This document shows, piece by piece, positions 58,312 to 64,000 of a stretch of 64,000 nucleotides of DNA. Source of the DNA: JAHFTW01 sp041659985 (GTDB lineage Archaea > Thermoplasmatota > E2 > JACPAO01 > JAHFTW01); assembly GCA_041659985.1 (NCBI GenBank), contig JBAZXE010000003.1:4470-68469 (forward strand). Direction: 5' to 3'. The notes beneath the pieces were generated by a model that made no database searches, had not been told where the DNA came from, and saw nothing but the letters and a program-made list of their open reading frames with translations. Every line of letters starts with the position of its first letter. The stretch's first letter is position 1. A program made the position numbers and the translations under genes.

Positions 58312-59445
58312 ATGCGCATTGGTGCCATCCTTACCCTTCTCCTGTTGACCCTGGCGGGTTTGGCCGTCTCCCCTCTGGCAACCGCCGCTCCTGCTGCGCC
58401 CGCTTGCAATGGCATCGCCCATCTCCGCAAGGAAGTGGGTCCCCTCACGGTCGACGTGACCCCCGGGATGTGCTACGAAGTGAGCGTCAACGAGGACTGC
58501 GGAGGCGCCCCCTCCGCAACGCAGCATGCCGGCCCGGTCACCGTGCGAATCTGGGAATGTTCGGCTGCGGCCCAATCGATGGCCCCGCCGTGCACCTGCC
58601 CACCGCCGCCGCGCTGCACCCCAATGGACACGACGGGCGCCATCACGCTCGTCGTCATGATCCAGCTCCAGAGCGACTGCGACGTCTACCTCGTCCTGCT
58701 CGCCGGTGCTCCCTGCACGGAGGGGCCGATTGCGTCCCAGGGCCGTGTGCACGTCTATGGGCCGCGCAAGTGCACGCTGCCGCCGCTGCCGCAGCCTTGC
58801 CAGCCGCCGTACTTCGCCTGCGTGCCCTACCCGATTGGGACCTCCAGCGCCGTCCTCATCCCGCCGGTCTGCATCGAGAGGACGGTCGAGCAGGCCCCGG
58901 TCCGCGCCGGATTCTCCACGTGCTACGACGAGTTCGTCGAGGTCGACCTGTGCCCGGCCGCCAACCCGGCGGTCGACGTGCATGAGGATCTCGGACCAGC
59001 CTACGTCGACGTCGAGCAATGCCTCAGTTCGCAATGCTCCAAGCTCGACCCGGCGACTCCGTTTGTCGACGTGTCGCCCTCCTGTCAGATTCTCGTCTCC
59101 GTCGACGTGATTGACTGCCTGTGGGGCGAGACCTGGGTCACCTACACCGTAGGCCCGGTCACCGTTCGCTACACGACCTGCAGCGGCCCCTACGAAACGA
59201 TGTCGGCCGCGCCGCCGTGCACCTGCCCACCACCCCAGCCGTTGTGCTACCAGGTCAATCGGGCCATCGCCTGGAACCAGTACTACAGCGTCGACGACTA
59301 CTGCAACGTCACCATCAACCTCGAAGCCTACTGCGGATTGCAGGGCACCGAGGACCACACCCAGAAGGCCGGCAAGGTCACGGTGAACTACCAAACCTGC
59401 CAGCCGCCTCCCCTGCAAGGCGCCGACCCCACGGCTTGGAGCTGA
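58312..59445 (+). CDS. Secreted Cys-rich repeat protein 1
   Basis: 377 residues. A clear signal peptide (about 1-25, ending TAAPAAPA) is followed by about five repeats with the plan C, 15-25 residues, C-x-hydrophobic strand, C, then a short strand such as GPVTVRIWEC, GPVTVRYTTC and GKVTVNYQTC. Proline-rich links (APPCTCPPPPRC and APPCTCPPPQPLC) join them. More than 30 Cys in an exported protein imply many disulfides. There is no C-terminal TM or lipobox, so it should be released or bound non-covalently. No family recognised. The next gene is a relative, four bases downstream. Confidence 0.75.
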   Translation: MRIGAILTLLLLTLAGLAVSPLATAAPAAPACNGIAHLRKEVGPLTVDVTPGMCYEVSVNEDCGGAPSATQHAGPVTVRIWECSAAAQSMAPPCTCPPPPRCTPMDTTGAITLVVMIQLQSDCDVYLVLLAGAPCTEGPIASQGRVHVYGPRKCTLPPLPQPCQPPYFACVPYPIGTSSAVLIPPVCIERTVEQAPVRAGFSTCYDEFVEVDLCPAANPAVDVHEDLGPAYVDVEQCLSSQCSKLDPATPFVDVSPSCQILVSVDVIDCLWGETWVTYTVGPVTVRYTTCSGPYETMSAAPPCTCPPPQPLCYQVNRAIAWNQYYSVDDYCNVTINLEAYCGLQGTEDHTQKAGKVTVNYQTCQPPPLQGADPTAWS

Positions 59446-59449
59446 CCGC

Positions 59450-61036
59450 ATGAAACTCCCCACCCTTCTGACCCTTGGTCTCCTGTTGGCGGCAGCATTC
59501 GTCGCCCTTCCATCCGCACAGGCCGCACCGCCCGGTCCCCAATGCGTCCTTCCGTGCGATGGGCCGATTCCCGACCCCGAAGAGGTGCCGACCTGCAAAC
59601 CGGTCGACCGCTACGACAACGGCGGGACCCTCCACACACGGGTCGACGCCGACTGCCACATCCGCATCGACAACAAGCCGTACGACTGCGTCTGGAACTG
59701 CGGCTGGCACACCGTCGTCGACACGCCCTACCTGACGATTCGCACGTACGGACAGAACAGTGGGGAACCGGCGTCCGCCTCAGCAGCCCCGCCGCCCGGC
59801 ATCCAGCCGCCCCCGCAGTGCGTGACCTCGCCCTGCTGCTTCGCGCCATGCCCACCCCCGTGCTACGACACGGGATGCCCGCCTCCGGTGGCCTGTCGCG
59901 ACGCCGAGGCTCGCACCAGCGACCTCCTGGCCTACATGGGCCCGCAAGCCGGCGCCGTGCTGCACCGCGACTGCACCCTTGACCTCTACGAGGATGACGT
60001 CATCTGCCCCTCCGGATGGGAGAAGACCGAGGACAACCGGCGCAGCGTGGGTGGCCGCGTCGACGTGTCGTACGACAGTTGCGAGGAACGCCTCGACTGC
60101 ACGTGCGACCCCCTGCCCATCGAGTTCACTTCGGCCAACGCCGCCGCCATTGAGCCGCCCATCACCATCAAGGTCGTGGATTGCGTCCAGGCCCCCTGTC
60201 CGCCCATCGTGCGCTGTTCGCCCCGCGAGGTCGATGGCGCCTACCTCTTCGGCGCGTACGTCGAGAGCGACTGCGACGCCACAATCGGCCTCATTGATGC
60301 CTACCGGCTCTGCCCACCCGGGCTCGACCACCAGCAGGTGCGCCGCACCCAGGAAACACCGGCCAACGACGCCACCGTCGTCGTCAACTACTGCGCACCC
60401 GGTTTGGATTGCGCCTGCGATCCAATCCTGCAAGAGCAATCCGCTTCGGCCATTGAGCCGCCCGTGGGCATCGAATTCGTGCAGTGCACAACGGCGCCTT
60501 GTCCGCCACAAGTCTGGTGCAACGTCCACGGCCACGCCGCCGTGTTCCAGTACGACATGACCCGTTCCTGCGGCCACGTGACCCTCACCCAGGACCCGCT
60601 TCCCTGCGAGGGAACCCGGCACGAGACCACCACGCAGGGTCCGCTGACGGTCCGCCGGTCGTACTGCGGCCCGGGGATCGACCCGTCGGCGGCCTCCATG
60701 CAGCCGCCGATCGTCTGCGTGATGGCCCCGTGCGGCCCGCAGTGCATCGTCCCATGCGTCCCGCAAGTCGTGCCGACGGATTGCGAGCTGCGCGAAGCGA
60801 CGCCGCAGACGGTTGGGCCGCTTGCCATTCCGGCCAACCCTCGAACGTTGGTCTGGGGCAGCAGCACGTCGGACTGCACCATCGACGTCGAACCCGTCTA
60901 CGACTGCGTCGGTGGCTGGGGTTTCGACCGTCACGTGACAGCCGCGTTCATCGACGTGACGGCGCGGGTGTGCACCGGCGGTCCGTTCCCGCCGGCCCTG
61001 GTGCAAGTCATCCTGGACGCCTTGGCGCTCGAATAG
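59450..61036 (+). CDS. Secreted Cys-rich repeat protein 2
   Basis: 528 residues. The signal peptide ends at SAQAAPP. Five repeats of about 90-100 residues follow, each with a Cys near the start of a strand (VACRD, VRCSP, VWCNV, DCELR), two or three Cys in the middle (DCTLDL, ICPSG; DCDATIG, LCPPG; CGHVTL, PCEGT) and a closing VxVxYxxC segment ending CDP or PGID. Proline-rich connectors with CVxxPCPP recur. Relationship to protein 1 is clear in the repeat pattern. There is no anchor, so it is probably extracellular. Function unknown. Confidence 0.75.
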   Translation: MKLPTLLTLGLLLAAAFVALPSAQAAPPGPQCVLPCDGPIPDPEEVPTCKPVDRYDNGGTLHTRVDADCHIRIDNKPYDCVWNCGWHTVVDTPYLTIRTYGQNSGEPASASAAPPPGIQPPPQCVTSPCCFAPCPPPCYDTGCPPPVACRDAEARTSDLLAYMGPQAGAVLHRDCTLDLYEDDVICPSGWEKTEDNRRSVGGRVDVSYDSCEERLDCTCDPLPIEFTSANAAAIEPPITIKVVDCVQAPCPPIVRCSPREVDGAYLFGAYVESDCDATIGLIDAYRLCPPGLDHQQVRRTQETPANDATVVVNYCAPGLDCACDPILQEQSASAIEPPVGIEFVQCTTAPCPPQVWCNVHGHAAVFQYDMTRSCGHVTLTQDPLPCEGTRHETTTQGPLTVRRSYCGPGIDPSAASMQPPIVCVMAPCGPQCIVPCVPQVVPTDCELREATPQTVGPLAIPANPRTLVWGSSTSDCTIDVEPVYDCVGGWGFDRHVTAAFIDVTARVCTGGPFPPALVQVILDALALE

Positions 61037-61114
61037 GACGCTCGACCCGGCCTCTCCCTTCTTCCCGACCTCGTTTGGGCGAACCGGTGGCCTTCGACGC
61101 TGCACCCAAGGAGC

Positions 61115-61124
61115 TTGAATACTA
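61115..61124 (+). promoter_or_regulatory. TATA-like box of the DUF4097 lipoprotein gene
   Basis: TTGAATACTA is centred about 25 bases before ATG 61145, the expected spacing for a leaderless mRNA. Confidence 0.5.
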
Positions 61125-61144
61125 AGAGCGGGGCGTCTCTCCCC

Positions 61145-62383
61145 ATGCGCCCCATGCTGGCCATGCTCTTGCTGGCCCTGCTTGCCGCCTCCCTCTCGGG
61201 ATGCGCCTCCAACGACCCCGCCGCCCTGCCTGCCGACGAACCGTCCGAGGGATTCCAAAACGACCTCTTTGCCGGTGAGGCGGACGCAGGGACCCCGGCG
61301 GGAGACGCGGGCTCGCATGGCACCCCGCAGCGCGAGGACGGCCCTGTTGAAACCGGCTCCGAGGCGCCCCTCCAGTTCCCCGGGTCCTACGCCCGCCGCA
61401 CCATCACCATCAGCAACGACTTCGGCGGCGCCTCCCTCGGCACCCTCTTCGCCGGCGTCGAATCGGGCACCATCACGGTCGTGCCCGGTGAAGGCGAGGA
61501 CTCCACAATCGTCGCCGTCCTTGAGGCCCGCGGGGCGACCGAGCAGGAAGCCCGCGACGCCCTCGACCGCGTCGAGCTTACGCACGACGACCTCCTGGAG
61601 GCCGATGGCCTGCACCTGACCACCCTGGTCCGCGAACGCCCGGCGCAACAGGTGCTCCCCGGCGTCACCATCAACGTCGGCACCTGGGCCCAGGTCGACC
61701 TCACCATTACCCTCCCCGCCGGACCCGCCTACGACCTCACCGCTGACGCGTCGTCCGGCGACATCGACGTCAGCGGCCTGCGCGGCCCCATGATGCAGTT
61801 CACGACCTCGTCCGGCAGCCTGTCGGCACGCGACCTCAATGTCGGTATGCTCACCGTCGAGACGTCGTCGGGAGACATCGACTTGGCCACGGTGCAGGCC
61901 GACATCCTCGAAGCCAGTCTCTCCTCCGGCGATCTCACGGGCGAGGAACTGCGGGTTGGCAAGGCCGTGGCCGACCTGTCGTCCGGCTCCATCACGCTCG
62001 AGGGCGTCTTCGATACCCTGGAGGCGGATGCCGGCTCGGGCACGATCGACGTCGAGGCGCACGCCCTTGCCAGCGGCGCCTACACCCTGTCCGCGTCCTC
62101 GGGTGACATCAACCTTCAGCTGCTGACCGGTCCGATGCGCGCCTACCATGTCACCGCCGACACCAGTTCCGGAACGGTCCAGGTCGACCTCGAAGACTCG
62201 GACACCATCGACGAGGAGGACGACTTCGCGGAGGTCGTCTCCGACGGATTCGACGACGCGGCCATCAAGACCGTGGTCGAGATTGAGACCGGCTCCGGCA
62301 ACATCGAGGTCTCCGACCGCTCCCTGGGCTCCCCCGACCGCGACGAGGACGCCGCCGCTGGCGGGCACAACCACGGCGGCTAG
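61145..62383 (+). CDS. DUF4097-type beta-helix lipoprotein
   Basis: 412 residues from ATG 61145; an in-frame ATG 61154 is also possible. The signal peptide ends in SLSGC (a lipobox). An acidic linker leads to a DUF4097-like domain with repeated SSGD/SSGS turns: DASSGDIDVSGLRG, TTSSGSLSARDL, ETSSGDIDLATV, SLSSGDLTGEEL, DLSSGSITLEGV and SASSGDINL. These form a right-handed beta helix in LiaX-like envelope proteins. The tail ends in His/Gly residues (AAGGHNHGG) that might bind metal. Likely surface function is envelope protection. Confidence 0.82.
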   Translation: MRPMLAMLLLALLAASLSGCASNDPAALPADEPSEGFQNDLFAGEADAGTPAGDAGSHGTPQREDGPVETGSEAPLQFPGSYARRTITISNDFGGASLGTLFAGVESGTITVVPGEGEDSTIVAVLEARGATEQEARDALDRVELTHDDLLEADGLHLTTLVRERPAQQVLPGVTINVGTWAQVDLTITLPAGPAYDLTADASSGDIDVSGLRGPMMQFTTSSGSLSARDLNVGMLTVETSSGDIDLATVQADILEASLSSGDLTGEELRVGKAVADLSSGSITLEGVFDTLEADAGSGTIDVEAHALASGAYTLSASSGDINLQLLTGPMRAYHVTADTSSGTVQVDLEDSDTIDEEDDFAEVVSDGFDDAAIKTVVEIETGSGNIEVSDRSLGSPDRDEDAAAGGHNHGG

Positions 62384-62407
62384 GGCCCGCCTCCGAACCG
62401 CGCCCCA

Positions 62408-62480
62408 ACAAGGAACGCACGGAAGCCACGGAACCGCCCTGAACCTAAACCAGGTTCCGTGCGGTCCGTGGTCTCCTTGT
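62408..62480. repeat. 9-nt-unit hairpin element, copy E
   Basis: Left arm ACAAGGAAC, GCACGGAAG, CCACGGAAC; right arm GTTCCGTGC, GGTCCGTGG, TCTCCTTGT; 19-base interior. The arms pair over 27 positions with few mismatches. It is intergenic, ending four bases before the RNase H start codon. Confidence 0.8.
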
Positions 62481-62484
62481 CCCC

Positions 62485-62919
62485 GTGGGCAAGCGGCAAC
62501 GCCAAGTCGGAACGGCGCTATCCCCGGTCGTGCATGCGATGGTGTGGTTCGACGGCTGCTGCCTTGGCAACCCAGGCCCCATGGGCGCCGGTGCCGTGGT
62601 GCAGGGCGAGGGCGACCGCAAGGTCCTGAGCAAGGCGTTCGGCCACGGCACCAACAACCAGGCGGAGTACCACGGACTCATCCTGGGCCTCCGGCATGCG
62701 TTGGCCATGGGCGCCGAACGAGTCACCGTCCACGGCGACTCGCAGTTGGTGCTGCGGCAATTGGAGGGCCGTTATGCAGTGAAGGCACCGGGCCTTCGCG
62801 CGTTGCACGACGAGGCAAAAGGCCTCCTCGCCCGGTTCGCCCAAGTCAAGCTTGCATGGGTGCCACGCGAGCAGAACGGTGAGGCGGATGAGGCCTCCCG
62901 GGCGGCGTTGCGGGGCTGA
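62485..62919 (+). CDS. rnhA: Ribonuclease HI family protein
   Basis: 144 residues from GTG 62485. The four acidic catalytic positions are visible: Asp in VWFDGCCLGNPGPMGAGAV, Glu in NNQAEYHGLILGL, Asp in VHGDSQLVLRQL and Asp in EQNGEADEASRAA. The enzyme cleaves RNA in RNA-DNA hybrids. This resembles the short RNase HI type shared by some archaea and bacteria, without an N-terminal hybrid-binding domain. Its start codon is only four bases from hairpin copy E, so the hairpin could affect translation. Confidence 0.9.
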   Translation: MGKRQRQVGTALSPVVHAMVWFDGCCLGNPGPMGAGAVVQGEGDRKVLSKAFGHGTNNQAEYHGLILGLRHALAMGAERVTVHGDSQLVLRQLEGRYAVKAPGLRALHDEAKGLLARFAQVKLAWVPREQNGEADEASRAALRG

Positions 62920-62986
62920 CCCGCCGGACGGTCATTGACGGAGCTCAGGCGAAAGCCCTTAGAGCAACGGAGAGGCTCGCACGCCC

Positions 62987-63484
62987 GTGCTGGACTGGCT
63001 GCAGACAATGTGGGCGATGGTGGACGAGCGCCTGCGCGAGACCTCGGAAAAACTGCAGCGCATCGTGCGCATCATCCGCGTCCTCGTCGTCTTCCTGACC
63101 TTGGGCATTGTCCTGGTTCTCGCCAGCGCCGTCGTCGGCCTGCTGTGGCCGCAGTGGTTCCCCATCGCCTACGCCGTCGCCACAATCTTCCTTGTCATTC
63201 CCCTCATCGTGTTCCTCGTCCTGGCCTACCTGCCCCTGCGCGCCAAGTCAGTCGTCCGCCTCATCGACAAGGGCTACCCAGGGAACGCCCGTGAGCTGGC
63301 CATCCGGGTCGCCGCCCGCAAGCTGCGCGACCAATCCATCGAGACCGAGGAGCTCCTGGTCGAGACCGCCGTGAACGAGGGCCGCAAGGTCCTCGAACGA
63401 GCCAAGGCGCGCGCCGCCGCCAAGGACGAGGCCAGCCGCGCATCGAGCCCGGCCGGCGCCGGCGACCCTGGCGGCCTTCCGTAG
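62987..63484 (+). CDS. Membrane protein with coiled-coil ends
   Basis: 165 residues from GTG 62987. A charged N-terminal helix (about 10-30) is followed by two TM helices (about 31-55 and 62-85) and a long charged C-terminal helix (about 88-150, rich in Glu/Arg/Lys/Ala) that may be a coiled coil. The tail is Ser/Gly/Pro. No family recognised. It lies 13 bases before the MMPL-type gene and could act as its accessory subunit. Confidence 0.62.
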   Translation: MLDWLQTMWAMVDERLRETSEKLQRIVRIIRVLVVFLTLGIVLVLASAVVGLLWPQWFPIAYAVATIFLVIPLIVFLVLAYLPLRAKSVVRLIDKGYPGNARELAIRVAARKLRDQSIETEELLVETAVNEGRKVLERAKARAAAKDEASRASSPAGAGDPGGLP

Positions 63485-63497
63485 AGGAGACGCGACG

Positions 63498-64000
63498 ATG
63501 GCGGTGAAACGGACCTCCGCGTTGGGTCGCGCCCTCGGCAAGCTGTCGTTGCTGTGCGCGGCGCGGCCGGGGGCCACCATCGCTGGCATCGTCCTCATCA
63601 CGGCCGTGATGGGCCTCGGCATGACACGCCTCTCGACCGAGGCGGACCTGCTCGACATCCTGCCCCGGGGCAACCCGCACACCGAGGCGGCGCAGAACGC
63701 CAGCGCCGAGTTCCGCGGCTTCTACGACTTCGCCACGGTGTTCTACCAGATCGACGCCGACAAGTGCGGCGCCGTCAGCGAAGAGCGCCTGCCGTTCCGC
63801 CTGTCACAGGCTAACTGCGGCAACATCACCGACGAGGCGTACGTGCGCGGCATGGAGGAGGTCTTCCAATTCATGCGCGCCCATGCCCCGGCCGCCGAGT
63901 ACGCCATCGACCTCGCAGGCATCGTCAAGACCGTCAACTACACCAATTCCGCGTTCTTCGGGGATGACCCGCAATCAGCCATTGCGCAGGCCATCCTGAC
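63498..64000 (+). CDS. RND/MMPL-type transporter, 3'-partial
   Basis: The frame opens with ATG 63498 (GTAGAGGAGACG upstream includes a GGAG site) and runs to the window edge without a stop. The visible 167 residues have an N-terminal TM helix (about 26-43, TIAGIVLITAVMGLGM) followed by TRLSTEADLLDILPRGNPHT, a pattern shared by archaeal MMPL/HAE3-type RND transporters just after the first helix, then an external domain. These carry hydrophobic molecules or lipids. The rest of the gene is outside the window. Confidence 0.8.
   Translation, partial: MAVKRTSALGRALGKLSLLCAARPGATIAGIVLITAVMGLGMTRLSTEADLLDILPRGNPHTEAAQNASAEFRGFYDFATVFYQIDADKCGAVSEERLPFRLSQANCGNITDEAYVRGMEEVFQFMRAHAPAAEYAIDLAGIVKTVNYTNSAFFGDDPQSAIAQAIL

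Noticed and set aside
59780..62374. Very long open frame (over 800 codons) on the minus strand across the Cys-rich and DUF4097 genes
   Set aside because: It is antisense to genes with clear signal peptides and repeats, and its translation is Gly/Val/Asp/Ala-rich with no domain. Long antisense frames are expected at this GC content.

Overview
The window is 64 kb of GC-rich, densely packed archaeal chromosome, cut at both ends inside genes. Archaeal origin rests on Tsr3/DUF367, Pth2, Nob1, a Pop5-like RNase P subunit, prefoldin beta, NAC, TrmI, the L7Ae-S28e-L24e cluster, an HTH_10 regulator, DUF531, DUF2240 and PAC2-type proteins, and AT-rich TATA-like boxes about 25-29 bases upstream of start codons, as expected for leaderless mRNAs. 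Mixed with these are bacterial-looking genes: PlsB-type acyltransferase, truncated haemoglobin, proline dehydrogenase, response regulators, PurU, a DbpA-like DEAD helicase, bactofilin-like protein and class II LysRS. This mixture, with many lipoproteins and membrane-bound winged-helix proteins, suggests a Thermoplasmatota-like lineage; that placement is inference.

Layout. 0-9 kb: SRPBCC-UbiA prenyltransferase fusion, lipoprotein, geranylgeranyl reductase/tsr3 pair, pth2, DUF531, an RNase H-fold protein, a hydrolase and a response regulator. 9-14 kb: DEAD helicase, purU, bactofilin-like protein and a two-gene exported operon (CxxCH protein plus DUF4430-like lipoprotein). 14.8-17.7 kb: an overlapping three-gene cassette of secreted protein, lipoprotein and membrane-anchored winged-helix regulator. 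17.7-24.6 kb: lysS, tRNA-Arg, repeats, HRDC protein, truncated haemoglobin, dihydroorotase, trmI and prefoldin. 24.7-27.6 kb: an ABC uptake operon. 27.6-33.2 kb: lipoproteins, HTH_10 regulator, PlsB and ferredoxin. 33.2-37.7 kb: three tandem paralogous membrane proteins and an ACT protein. 37.7-45.5 kb: permease, response regulator, nob1, PrsW, mdh, PAC2, ProDH, DUF962 and tRNA-Gly. 46-52.5 kb: DUF2240, TctA-like permease, nnr, NAC and Pop5. 52.4-55.4 kb: two Kef-like antiporters. 55.4-64 kb: a His-motif repeat surface protein, ribosomal proteins, two cysteine-rich repeat secreted proteins, a DUF4097 lipoprotein, RNase HI and the start of an RND/MMPL transporter.

The most unusual features are: (1) five dispersed hairpin elements whose arms are built of 9-nt units with core CACGGA, two of which have become the C-terminal coding sequence of host genes; (2) a pair of secreted proteins made of cysteine-rich repeats that I cannot assign to any family; (3) the secreted protein/lipoprotein/membrane regulator cassette; (4) three tandem membrane paralogs showing localised sequence homogenisation and a shared 14-bp promoter box; (5) a PlsB-type acyltransferase in an archaeon. 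Translational coupling is pervasive: the upstream stop codon TGA is overlapped by ATG, GTG or TTG in twelve places. Long open frames antisense to many genes are composition artefacts and were left out. No CRISPR array, rRNA, integrase or transposase was seen.
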